The notes under the pieces were generated by a model, which was not told where the DNA came from, made no database searches, and worked only from the letters and a program-made list of their open reading frames with translations. Below are positions 1-7,577 of a DNA stretch of 15,108 bases, piece by piece. Position 1 is the stretch's first letter. Every line of letters begins with the position of its first letter. A program made the translations under genes and the position numbers. The stretch lies in the NCBI GenBank assembly GCA_002377985.1, contig DFQW01000004.1, positions 1 through 15,108 of the forward strand, given 5' to 3'. Source of the stretch: Halieaceae bacterium UBA3479 (lineage in GTDB: Bacteria; Pseudomonadota; Gammaproteobacteria; Pseudomonadales; Halieaceae).

Positions 1-177
1 GAGCCGGGGTCTTATCAAGTGGGTGAGACCTTCGCCAATTGGAATATTGTGATCGCTACCGATGATGCTGCCCAATACATCAGTGAGGTGGCGCGTATGT
101 CAGCCGCCGCAGATGAGAACGGCTTTTCGGACATTCGCTTTACGGTATATAGCTATCTGACGGGCGCGAGTTCTTGA
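1..177 (+). CDS. C-terminal fragment of an unidentified protein (5' end outside window)
   Basis: The first reading frame is open from base 1 and ends at a TGA at 175-177, giving the last 58 residues of a protein. The fragment ends SYLTGASS and contains the acidic helix-like stretch ISEVARMSAAADENG. Codon choice and composition look like real coding sequence. I do not recognise the family and see no catalytic motif. The final 25 bases overlap the 3' end of the - strand gene at 153-545, so the two genes converge with overlapping tails and no terminator between them. Calling it a gene rests only on the open frame and its amino-acid composition. Confidence 0.55.
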   Translation, partial: EPGSYQVGETFANWNIVIATDDAAQYISEVARMSAAADENGFSDIRFTVYSYLTGASS

Positions 178-545
178 GCTAACGCCCGCAATGCCTCCTC
201 CAACAGCCGCTCGAAGGTCGCGTAGTCACCACGGCAGTCGCTAAGCGCTGTTTTGCTGATAACCACCTTTACTTCAGTTCCATATTCAGCCGCCACGCAG
301 GGCAATTGGTGCGCCAAATCCTTTTGCAGATGCGCGGGCAACTCATCGCGATGTATCCATGAAAGCTCCGGTTTGACCTTTAACTGATATCGCCAAGCAG
401 TTTTACCTAATGGATTCCATCCGTGTGAGATGTCACACAGAGCGCAGCTTTCACCGCCACCCAACTTGGACAGCAAATAGCGCAGCTCCCCACTCCAGGT
501 GCCATCGGCGTCATATATTGCGAGCAATCGCGGGTTTTCACACAT
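153..545 (-). CDS. Small conserved-looking protein with a CxxC motif, function unknown
   Basis: Encodes 130 residues from an ATG at 543-545. An in-frame Met 40 codons further upstream is less likely because that extension is basic, low-quality sequence running into the protease gene. The N-terminal third carries a compact motif block: IYDADGTWSGELRY (residues 10-23), then GGGESCALCDISHG (29-42) with Cys34 and Cys37 in CxxC spacing followed by Asp38 and His41. The remainder is mixed alpha/beta, with an acidic Leu-rich C-terminal helix (LLEEALRALAQEL). There is no signal peptide or membrane segment, so it is probably cytoplasmic. The CxxC could be redox-active or bind a metal, but a single pair does not decide this. 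No strong Shine-Dalgarno precedes the start. It diverges from the protease gene with 73 bp between the two starts. Function not recognised. Confidence 0.72.
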   Translation of the reverse strand: MCENPRLLAIYDADGTWSGELRYLLSKLGGGESCALCDISHGWNPLGKTAWRYQLKVKPELSWIHRDELPAHLQKDLAHQLPCVAAEYGTEVKVVISKTALSDCRGDYATFERLLEEALRALAQELAPVR

Positions 546-618
546 GTTGTCTGGACATCGATTCTGTGCCTGTTTATCGTTCAGAGATATTGTCGTTTGT
601 ACCTTCGAGGTGCTTTTA

Positions 619-2997
619 ATGCAGATCCTTTCCCGCCTTCGCGCCACTTTCTTGGCGATCGGCATGACGGCAATGAGTGCTCTTGCCGATACGAGCGCCC
701 CTGTCGTTCAGTTCATGCTTAATCCAGACGGTCCGTCGCCCAAGGTGCTCGGTGCATTGAATCAATCGCGACTCACCAAAGGCGATGCCCTACAAGTGGT
801 GTCTGCGAATGGCATCGATTTGAACTTCGATATCGTCTCTTCCCGACTCACCGATGCGGGCAACCGTATGATCAGAGGCCGCTCGATTTCAGGCGCCGAA
901 TTGCTTCTGGCTATCAATGCTCGAGGAGAATTGCACGGAACGGTGCTTTTTGAGGGAGAGCAATACCAGCTGTTTCAGAGCGAAGGTGTGGTCCGCATGC
1001 TATGGGCAGATAGCCAGCTGAGAAAACAAGCGGAGTCCCGAGTCAGGGGCGACCTGAGGCATCAAGAATACAAGCCTATCGTCGAGGAGCTGCAGGCCCC
1101 TATCGGTCATTCTGCTATATCGAGCCCTTCAACCGGTTATCGCGTCATCAAGAATGGCGCCAGCAGCGGCGCTTCTTACCCCACCTTTAAAACAGGCACC
1201 GCGGAAATTGACGTGCTCATTTACTATCAGGAGGGATTTGGGAGCGACCCTGACCTTGCGGTAGATACGGTAATGGAGGTTGCCAATGAGGCGTTCAGCG
1301 ACAGCCAAATTGACATCCAGTTGAACGTAGTGGGGCGCGTCCCCCTCGAGATTCCCCCGGAAATACAAGATACGTTGTTGGACAAGATGCGAGACGCCTC
1401 GGCACCTTTCTCTTCCATAGATCAAGATCGCAGTTTCTACGATGCAGATGTGGTGGTAGCGCTACTGGATACCGTACCCGAGGACGACGAATCCTGTGGG
1501 ATAGCGACAATAGGCGTTTATCAAGGTCTGCCATTTCGAGATGCCTTCGCGGCGACGGTCCTCTGGCAGCCCGCGGGCTCATCCAGCGATGGTTACTACT
1601 GCACCGATACAACATTTACCCACGAGATAGGTCATTTGTTGGGCTCCTTGCACGAGCGCCGTATTGCAGAAGAGGGCGATGCTGCAGCCTACAGCTTTAG
1701 CTGGGGCCATGTCAGTGAGGGCTCCCCGAGATTCAAGACCATAATGAGTTACGGCGAAGAGTATGAGATCCGCGTTTTTTCCAACCCAAGAATTAATGAG
1801 TGCCGAGGAAGCGCCTGCGGCGTAGTCATTGGCGATCCAGAGTCGGCCGATAACGCCACGGGGTTCAACAATACTCGCCACATGGTGGCGGGATATCAGG
1901 ACTCAGGGTTCACCTATGAACTGGTCAACGATTATGGGTCTGAGGGGGAATGTGAGACTGATGACGGTTTGGAGGGTCTCAAGCGAGGCCACTACCTGGC
2001 CAACAATACCCAGATGGACATCGAAATTCGGCGTTTCTCATACAAGACCCCCGGTGGTGACGTCCTCTCACAGCCCTATGATCCTGGCGAAGTTGTCGTA
2101 GAGGCGGGGCAAGCTATGGGGTTGACACTGTGTACTGAGATTGATGAGCCCCATCCTTTTGGCACCGATTTGGTCGAGTCTTGGATGACTTACCTGAACC
2201 CCATTGCGCAACAGCTGATCGACTCGGTTCACTTGGAATGGGATGACGAGTACACAGGCGAATATGATTTGATCCGAATCGCAGCTTCCGAAGGCGGGGG
2301 AGTTGAGGGTCCGTCTGCTCGAAGCCTACGACGCGGAGAGGCGACCCAAATCGAATTTATTGCAGAGGCCGGGTTTCAGCTGGCGGGCGTCACCGGGACT
2401 TGTGTGGGCACGCTGAGTGGTAACACTTTTACCATCGATGCGACATCCAGTACCTGCACGGTAGAGGCGGTATTCGAGAGCGCGGGTACTCCGACTAACA
2501 CGTTAGAAATCAATCTCGAGGAGCCCGCCGGGGGTGGTGTTTCGGCGGGCATAGGCAATTTGAGAGGGTGGGCGGTAGCGACTGCGGGGATTGATCGTGT
2601 AGAGATCTACATCGACGGCAGTTACTTTACCGACATTCCTTACGGGGGAGAGCGAAACGATGTCGGTGATAGATTCCCCGACATAGAAAGTTCAAATCTT
2701 TCCGGTTTCTCAATGGCCTTTGGGTATGGTCTATTGAGCGCAGGCCAGCACACGATTACTGCCAGAGCGATAGATCAAAACGGGGTGTCTAAAGATTCGA
2801 CAAGCACCTTTTCGGTGGCCAAATTCCATGAGGATTTTTTTCCATCCGGTACTGTATTTGATTTAGGCGTCGGTCAGTGTGTGAGCTCAACTGATGAAAT
2901 TTCTATTGTTGGTGCCATTTTGGACGGCAGGTCTTACGACATATTACTGAAATGGCAAACGCCAACTCAGGGTTTCGAGATCATCGAGATAGATTAG
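619..2997 (+). CDS. Secreted multidomain zinc metalloprotease (metzincin, reprolysin/M12-like)
   Basis: Encodes 792 residues. The ATG at 619 is chosen because a GAGGTG ribosome site lies at 607-612 and the product then starts with a signal peptide (MQILSRLRATFLAIGMTAMS, cleavage likely after ALA at about residue 23). Residues 24-185 look like a propeptide. The catalytic domain begins near AEIDVLIYYQEG (about 195). It contains the full metzincin zinc site HEIGHLLGSLH at residues 335-345 (bases 1621-1653) and the Met-turn TIMSY with Met376, so it should be an active zinc endopeptidase. Cysteines around the site suggest disulfides. After a middle domain, residues about 555-622 resemble an InlB-type bacterial beta repeat (GFQLAGVTGTCVGTLSGN), and about 628-735 resemble an Ig-like domain (RVEIYIDGSYF...GQHTITARAID). 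It is exported, probably extracellular or surface-attached. It may feed peptides to the downstream receptor, but that is inference only. Confidence 0.9.
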   Translation: MQILSRLRATFLAIGMTAMSALADTSAPVVQFMLNPDGPSPKVLGALNQSRLTKGDALQVVSANGIDLNFDIVSSRLTDAGNRMIRGRSISGAELLLAINARGELHGTVLFEGEQYQLFQSEGVVRMLWADSQLRKQAESRVRGDLRHQEYKPIVEELQAPIGHSAISSPSTGYRVIKNGASSGASYPTFKTGTAEIDVLIYYQEGFGSDPDLAVDTVMEVANEAFSDSQIDIQLNVVGRVPLEIPPEIQDTLLDKMRDASAPFSSIDQDRSFYDADVVVALLDTVPEDDESCGIATIGVYQGLPFRDAFAATVLWQPAGSSSDGYYCTDTTFTHEIGHLLGSLHERRIAEEGDAAAYSFSWGHVSEGSPRFKTIMSYGEEYEIRVFSNPRINECRGSACGVVIGDPESADNATGFNNTRHMVAGYQDSGFTYELVNDYGSEGECETDDGLEGLKRGHYLANNTQMDIEIRRFSYKTPGGDVLSQPYDPGEVVVEAGQAMGLTLCTEIDEPHPFGTDLVESWMTYLNPIAQQLIDSVHLEWDDEYTGEYDLIRIAASEGGGVEGPSARSLRRGEATQIEFIAEAGFQLAGVTGTCVGTLSGNTFTIDATSSTCTVEAVFESAGTPTNTLEINLEEPAGGGVSAGIGNLRGWAVATAGIDRVEIYIDGSYFTDIPYGGERNDVGDRFPDIESSNLSGFSMAFGYGLLSAGQHTITARAIDQNGVSKDSTSTFSVAKFHEDFFPSGTVFDLGVGQCVSSTDEISIVGAILDGRSYDILLKWQTPTQGFEIIEID

Positions 2998-3000
2998 CGA

Positions 3001-3059
3001 TGCGGGTAAACCCTGGCGGGTGACAACGCGGCGCTGATCCGATTCCAGCGTTTCCCGCA
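3001..3059 (+). terminator. Stem-loop directly after the protease stop codon; possible transcript end
   Basis: An imperfect long stem starts three bases after the TAG. TGCGGG (3001-3006) pairs with CCCGCA (3054-3059), AAAC (3008-3011) with GTTT (3050-3053) after a one-base bulge at T3007, and CTGG (3013-3016) with CCAG (3045-3048) after a C:C mismatch. That makes 14 base pairs closing a 28-base loop. No T-tract follows, so it is not a classical intrinsic terminator. It could instead protect the 3' end of the protease mRNA or be fortuitous. Confidence 0.3.
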
Positions 3060-3100
3060 CGCGCTTAAATGGTATACATTGGTGGCTAACGAAACTTTAA

Positions 3101-3137
3101 TTGAGCATGACTCAAAAAATATTGAAATTTATTCAAT
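3101..3137. promoter_or_regulatory. Two tandem palindromes, candidate operator for a dimeric regulator
   Basis: TTGAG-CATGA-CTCAA (3101-3115) and ATTGAA-ATTTA-TTCAAT (3121-3137; core TTGAA-N5-TTCAA at 3122-3136) share the same pattern, TTGAr-N5-yTCAA. Their centres (3108 and 3129) are 21 bp apart, two helical turns, so two dimers would sit on the same face of the DNA. The second palindrome ends 7 bp before the proposed -35 box. From an assumed start near 3179 the centres are at about -71 and -50, compatible with an activator or a repressor. The spacing differs by one base from the FNR-type TTGAT-N4-ATCAA site. No regulator gene is in the window. Confidence 0.42.
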
Positions 3138-3143
3138 TTATTG

Positions 3144-3172
3144 TTGTCAGTTTTGAAGGGGGGTGCCATTAT
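3144..3172 (+). promoter_or_regulatory. Predicted sigma70-like promoter for TonB-dependent receptor 1
   Basis: TTGTCA at 3144-3149 matches the -35 consensus in 5 of 6 positions, and CATTAT at 3167-3172 matches the -10 in 4 of 6, with an ideal 17-bp spacer. An AT-rich block lies directly upstream. Transcription would begin near 3179 and give an unusually long leader of about 130 bases before the receptor ATG at 3311. Confidence 0.42.
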
Positions 3173-3310
3173 ACCAAAGAGGCATACGATATTCGCTGCC
3201 GAGGGTATGTACTGCCGTTTTTCTGTTAATATTTGTACGGACAATTCGGCTGGAGCCTTTTGGCTGCAGGCGTCATTACTCTAAATAAAAGCATAATTGT
3301 GAGGTTTCCC

Positions 3311-5776
3311 ATGAGCACGATTCGTAACACCTCCATTCTCGCTGTTGCGGTATCCATGGCCATCTCGGCCCAAGTGCACGCGCAGCGAACGACTACCACG
3401 CAAATCGAAGAGGTCGTGGTCACAGCGCAAAAGCGTGAAGAAAACATGCAGGATGTGGCCATCTCCATGTCGGCAATGGACGCAAATGCTATCGAAAAAT
3501 CTTTTGCGCGGACAATCGACGACATTACTGGCATGTCCCCCAATCTGATCATTAACCCGATCTTGGGCAACGGCACCGTGGGCGTCTCTATCCGCGGTAT
3601 GCAGCATGCCGAAGTAGAAAAGAGCTTTGACCCGGCGGTAGCGATTTATCAGGACGGTATATACCTCTCTTCCACCACTGGCGCCCTCAGAAATACGTGG
3701 GATGCGGAGCGAATAGAGGTGCTACGGGGTCCCCAGGGCACTCTCTTCGGCCGCAACACCATTGGCGGCCTGGTGCATGTGATCCGATCCAAGCCGACGG
3801 GTGAATGGGGCGGCAAGGTGGTGGGCACCTTCGCAGAGGACAGTCAGACAGACCTGAAAGGCCTGATCAATCTTCCAGAGATGGGTGGTGTTTCTGTCAA
3901 GCTCTCTGCAGCGAGCATCAAAGGTGGTGAGTACTTTTACAACGCCACGCGTAACGAGGAAGAGGGCGAGAACGACATCTTGATGATGACGGCGGATGTG
4001 CTTTTTGCGCCAAACGATAACTTTGACTTTCGGGTGATCTACGACTACTTCGATGATGACTCTCCCACTCGGCCACTCACTGCTCTCACTGCGCCGGGGG
4101 AGGCCTTTTATGGACTTGCTTGCCGCAACCTAGCCACCGGCGCTCCTACCGGAGAGTGTCTGGGTGGAGTCAATAGGTCGGACGATGACCTATACACGGT
4201 TTACACCAGTGATGACCAGTATTCTGAGTTGAGAACGGATGCAATCACCATCCACGCTAATTGGCAATTTGCGGACAACCACAAATTGGCATTTGTTTTT
4301 GGTGATCGTGAGACAGAAGAGCAGGCCCTCAATGAATTTGACGCCACCTCATCCAACGTATTCTGGACAGACCGCCCGACCCTCGAAAACCAGACGAGTT
4401 ACGAGTTCAGACTTGAGTCTGACTGGAGTGACAGTCTGCGGTCCACCTTTGGTGTGTTTCTGTGGGAGAGCGATTACACCCTCCAGCAAAACACAGGAAT
4501 TCTTAACAACATAAATCCAGTTGCAGCTACAGTTACCAACTACTCGGCGTCGCCTCTTTATCATCAAGAGGTCGAATCGAAAGCGGTTTTCGGTCAGGTC
4601 GATTGGGATGTCACTGATCGTCTGATGCTTTCTGTCGGAGGCCGTTGGATTGACGAGGAAAAGGAGGCCTGTATGACGGTGACGGGTTATCCCGTTAACC
4701 CACTGCAAACATTACTGGGGCTGCCTCCCGGGTCTGTTGCCTATACCGATATCTCTGGTCGCGATAAGACTCTTGACCCATATCCATATTTATTGGGTGG
4801 GACGATCCAAGGTCGCGCATGGGGTGCTAACTGCCCATCATGGGCGGCTTCGGTCTACGATGATTCGTTTGATGGTACGGCTTCTTGGGACGAGTTTACT
4901 CCTAGAATAGCTGCGCAATACTCGTTCGATGCCGGTATGGCGTATGTAACGTACTCTGAGGGTTTTCGTTCAGGGGGGTTCAACGGCCGTGCAACGGCGC
5001 CAGGAAACACCGGACCTTATGATCCCGAGTCGGTGGAGAGTTGGGAGGCGGGTGCCAAGTTTACTATGTTTGACAACCGCTTTCAGTTGAACTTGGCCGC
5101 GTTCACCATCGAGTACAACGACAAGCAGGAGGACATTGTAAAACCCGGTACCGCAGGGCAAGCTACGTTGACTGTTGTCCAGAATGCGTCAACCGCGAAG
5201 ATGGAAGGCCTTGAAATGGACTTCATCTGGGTTGTCACTGAGGGTTTGTCGCTGCGGGGTAACGTGGGATTGTTGGATGCATCATTTGAGGACTTTATGG
5301 CCACCAGCGTGACAGGTATGGTCGATCTGAGTGGCATTGCCCTCAGGCGTGCGCCAGACATGACGGCGGGCCTGGGATTACTTTTTGAACGTCAGATGGC
5401 TGAAGGCCACTTCTTCGTGGCAACGCTGAACTATACCTGGAAGGACGACTACTACATCTCAGCCAGTGCGAACGGCGGGGATAAAACCATTCCCGTCGCT
5501 CAAGGTGGCGCTGGATATACCGACAACCCATCTCTCGTGGAGGCATTTGGTTTGGTTGATGCATCAATCAACTGGGAAACTGAAAATTGGACTATCTCAC
5601 TGTTTGGTAAAAACTTAACTGACGAGACTTACCTGATGCAGTTCCTCGACGTGGGTGGCAATAACGTTGCCTCTGGCCCCAACAATACGACGCCTGTTTA
5701 TGCTCCTGGCGCCTGGGCGTTTGGTACGCCAAACCGGCCGCGCTACTTCGGCGTTGAGGTTCAGTTGAAATTCTGA
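3311..5776 (+). CDS. TonB-dependent outer-membrane receptor 1
   Basis: Encodes 821 residues. The ATG at 3311 is preceded by GAGG at 3301-3304, six bases away, and the product starts with a clear signal peptide (cleavage likely after VHA, residue 24). The TonB box IEEVVVTA (32-39) is followed by the plug domain (about 44-162), with the signature IEVLRGPQGTLFGRNTIGG at 135-153. The rest is a 22-strand-type beta barrel ending VEVQLKF, with the terminal aromatic residue expected for BAM-assisted insertion. Paired cysteines in the predicted loops (CRNLATGAPTGEC) may form disulfides. It should take a substrate across the outer membrane using TonB energy. The substrate is unknown: nothing nearby is diagnostic for siderophore, vitamin B12 or glycan uptake. 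The upstream secreted protease hints at peptide-linked material only weakly. It has its own promoter region and terminator, so it is probably monocistronic. Confidence 0.95.
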   Translation: MSTIRNTSILAVAVSMAISAQVHAQRTTTTQIEEVVVTAQKREENMQDVAISMSAMDANAIEKSFARTIDDITGMSPNLIINPILGNGTVGVSIRGMQHAEVEKSFDPAVAIYQDGIYLSSTTGALRNTWDAERIEVLRGPQGTLFGRNTIGGLVHVIRSKPTGEWGGKVVGTFAEDSQTDLKGLINLPEMGGVSVKLSAASIKGGEYFYNATRNEEEGENDILMMTADVLFAPNDNFDFRVIYDYFDDDSPTRPLTALTAPGEAFYGLACRNLATGAPTGECLGGVNRSDDDLYTVYTSDDQYSELRTDAITIHANWQFADNHKLAFVFGDRETEEQALNEFDATSSNVFWTDRPTLENQTSYEFRLESDWSDSLRSTFGVFLWESDYTLQQNTGILNNINPVAATVTNYSASPLYHQEVESKAVFGQVDWDVTDRLMLSVGGRWIDEEKEACMTVTGYPVNPLQTLLGLPPGSVAYTDISGRDKTLDPYPYLLGGTIQGRAWGANCPSWAASVYDDSFDGTASWDEFTPRIAAQYSFDAGMAYVTYSEGFRSGGFNGRATAPGNTGPYDPESVESWEAGAKFTMFDNRFQLNLAAFTIEYNDKQEDIVKPGTAGQATLTVVQNASTAKMEGLEMDFIWVVTEGLSLRGNVGLLDASFEDFMATSVTGMVDLSGIALRRAPDMTAGLGLLFERQMAEGHFFVATLNYTWKDDYYISASANGGDKTIPVAQGGAGYTDNPSLVEAFGLVDASINWETENWTISLFGKNLTDETYLMQFLDVGGNNVASGPNNTTPVYAPGAWAFGTPNRPRYFGVEVQLKF

Positions 5777-5791
5777 TCAGGTTCTCAAACT

Positions 5792-5821
5792 AAAAAAGGC
5801 GCCGGTAGGCGCCTTTTTTTT
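5792..5821. terminator. Bidirectional intrinsic terminator between receptor 1 and the MDR operon
   Basis: GGCGCC (5798-5803), loop GGTA, GGCGCC (5808-5813), followed by eight T (5814-5821) and preceded by six A (5792-5797). It lies 21 bases past the receptor stop. The flanking A and T tracts let it work on both strands, so it can also end the - strand operon whose last stop codon is at 5962. The 140 bp between it and that stop show no gene; a weak GGCAG/CTGCC inverted repeat lies at 5932-5948. Confidence 0.92.
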
Positions 5822-5961
5822 GGTTGATTCTAGGGAGTAGGAGGAGCGGTCTTTGCACAGGATGACCGCCAGAGGCATCGCAAGATGGCGCTGTGGCCCG
5901 GCATCCAGCCGACGGACACTAACCGTATCTTGGCAGGTTGCAACTGCCATTAAGAAATTTT

Positions 5962-6987
5962 CTATGGCGGTAAGTCAGGCTCTGCCACTTTTACCATTCT
6001 TACGCCCACGTTATTACCGAGATAGAGATCTGCTAGCGCGTCTGGCATTGTTTCAATGCCTTCCGAGATATCTTCTACAGGATTAAGCGTTTTGTTTCGC
6101 ACCCAGTTGGCTAGGGTATCGATACAGGCGGGGTATTGGTTCTCATAGTCGAAAACGAAAAAGCCTTCCATCTTGGCGTCCTGACGCCCCAGATTCTGAA
6201 CGTTTATAAATTTGTGCCGCTTTTCCTTGTCAATAAGATACTCAGAGATCGATCCGCAGATTACGATGCGGGCTCGACGGTTGATCCGACCCAATACGTT
6301 GTCTAGTAACGCACCACCCACGTTATCAAAATAAAGATCAATGCCATCGGGAAAGGTTTTATCCAGCGCCTGATCTATGTCTTGATTTTTATAGTCGATA
6401 ACTTCGTCATATCCCATTGCTGTCGAAAGACGACGACACTTCTCCGGGCCACCAGCAATCCCGACAACGGTCGTTGCGCCAAGCGCCTTGGCAATTTCTG
6501 CAACATGACTACCGACGCCGCCGGCAGCACCTGATACGAGGATGCGATCGCTGGGTTTCACATTGCCGATATCGCGTAGGCCGACCAGCGCCGTAATGCC
6601 GGACAGAGATACGGCGCCAATACCATGCGACAGGGGTAAATCGGTGGGCAGGACAAAGGGTGCCGGCCGCTGCGAGGTATCGATTAGCGCATACTCCTGC
6701 CAGCCCACACGCGCTTGAACAATGGCGCCAACGGGCAGGTCGATACAGTCGCTTTCGATCACCTGCGCGACGCCGCGGCCGGCCATAACGCTGCCCAGCG
6801 CTATGGGTGATTCGAAGTCGGTTTCGTTGCGCATGTAACGCAGCATCACGGGTGCAACGCCGAGATAGAGCGTTTTGACAACGGCTTTACCCGGCTCAAT
6901 TGCGGGAATAGGAACTTCGACCAAGTCAAAATGAGACCGGTCAGGTATGCCCTCGGGACGCGACGCGAGACGCCACTGCCTCTGCAT
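5962..6987 (-). CDS. NADP-dependent MDR oxidoreductase (CurA / prostaglandin-reductase-like)
   Basis: Encodes 341 residues, the normal length for this zinc-independent branch of the medium-chain dehydrogenase/reductase superfamily, whose members reduce alpha,beta-unsaturated ketones and aldehydes with NADPH. Visible family marks are an N-terminal GroES-like half (about 1-125), the nucleotide-binding loop SGAAGGVGSHVAEIAKALG (152-170), the GGPEKC segment (179-184), FDNVGG (220-225), and the M-x-GFFVFDY...P block (273-286). Zinc-ligand cysteines of true alcohol dehydrogenases are absent. Cytoplasmic. It is the last gene of the five-gene operon, 77 bases after the SnoaL-like gene. An in-frame TGA six codons upstream fixes the ATG, although no strong ribosome site is visible. 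A hairpin (CCGTC/GACGG, 6996-7011) lies just upstream of the start. The natural substrate cannot be told; a role in processing an enone-containing compound imported by receptor 2 is inference. Confidence 0.9.
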   Translation of the reverse strand: MQRQWRLASRPEGIPDRSHFDLVEVPIPAIEPGKAVVKTLYLGVAPVMLRYMRNETDFESPIALGSVMAGRGVAQVIESDCIDLPVGAIVQARVGWQEYALIDTSQRPAPFVLPTDLPLSHGIGAVSLSGITALVGLRDIGNVKPSDRILVSGAAGGVGSHVAEIAKALGATTVVGIAGGPEKCRRLSTAMGYDEVIDYKNQDIDQALDKTFPDGIDLYFDNVGGALLDNVLGRINRRARIVICGSISEYLIDKEKRHKFINVQNLGRQDAKMEGFFVFDYENQYPACIDTLANWVRNKTLNPVEDISEGIETMPDALADLYLGNNVGVRMVKVAEPDLPP

Positions 6988-7064
6988 CAGATATGCCGTC
7001 GTTCAAGACGGACTGCAAGGTCACAGCACATGTGTAAAGTGTCTCCCGTCCAGTGCTTACTTGC

Positions 7065-7577
7065 TCATTCGAGACCCGATGGCGCAGGCCAACTCACATC
7101 GGGGGTAGCCTGATCAATATCCGCGGCGATTTTCCATTGACCGTTGTGTTTTTTATAAACCAGTAAAGACCTCCCGGCATCCCGATAGGTGGCGCCGCTC
7201 TGCTTGTCAACGGCTTTGAGCCAATACTTGCTGATGATGTATGCAATCTCTCCGTGGGTTTCTCTTAACTCATAGTCGAGCTCAAAAATTGATTCTGCCT
7301 TGCCGATTCGGGTCGAAAAATAATCGCGTATGGCCCCTGTGCCAAACAGTGCTGGTTGCCCGTGCAGCGCAACGATTGCGTCGTCGACATAAAGCGTCAT
7401 CAGGCCGTCGAGATCCCCTTGCTCATAGTAGTGAGCCCACTTACCACCCTCGGCTGCGATCTCATTTTCAAAGTCGGCGACGGCAACTGAACTCAATATC
7501 AGGCCCACAACTGCAGAGATGACGCGATACGATCTGTTATGAGCAGATGAGGATGAGTCAAAAACACATTTTCTCAT
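7065..7577 (-). CDS. Exported SnoaL / NTF2-like (DUF4440-type) protein
   Basis: Encodes 170 residues. The N-terminus has an extended polar stretch and then a signal-type hydrophobic segment (SYRVISAVVGLILSSVAVA, about 16-34), so the mature protein is probably periplasmic. The rest is a single cone-shaped NTF2-like fold: EGGKWAHYYEQGDLDGLMTL (about 43-62), YVDDAIV, GTGAIRDYFSTRIG, and a C-terminal strand pair ending GQWKIAADID. This superfamily includes ketosteroid-isomerase-like enzymes, polyketide cyclases and many binding proteins, so the fold does not define the reaction. The start codon overlaps the previous stop by four bases (ATGA, 7574-7577), a sign of translational coupling with the membrane protein gene. 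A periplasmic member inside an otherwise cytoplasmic or membrane operon suggests handling of a ligand after outer-membrane passage, which is inferred. Confidence 0.85.
   Translation of the reverse strand: MRKCVFDSSSSAHNRSYRVISAVVGLILSSVAVADFENEIAAEGGKWAHYYEQGDLDGLMTLYVDDAIVALHGQPALFGTGAIRDYFSTRIGKAESIFELDYELRETHGEIAYIISKYWLKAVDKQSGATYRDAGRSLLVYKKHNGQWKIAADIDQATPDVSWPAPSGLE

Larger units (their letters stand above)
2998..3310 (+). other. 313-bp intergenic region between protease and receptor 1
   Basis: No convincing gene lies here. In order it holds the stem-loop after the protease stop, a strongly AT-rich block (about 3095-3150) with two palindromes, a sigma70-like promoter (3144-3172), and a leader of roughly 130 bases before the receptor start. 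The leader contains a small hairpin, CTGGAGCC-TTTT-GGCTGCAG at 3250-3269, with one G:G mismatch. An open frame runs into the receptor from an ATG at 3233, but its extra N-terminus is not signal-like and lacks a ribosome site, so I treat it as untranslated leader. Confidence 0.6.

Noticed and set aside
499..618. Upstream ATG extending the protease by 40 residues
   Set aside because: The extension would bury the signal peptide, and the ATG at 619 has a good GAGGTG site.
5822..5961. Possible small gene or RNA between the terminator and the MDR stop
   Set aside because: The frames here have no ribosome site or recognisable product, and the only inverted repeat (5932-5948) is a weak five-pair stem.
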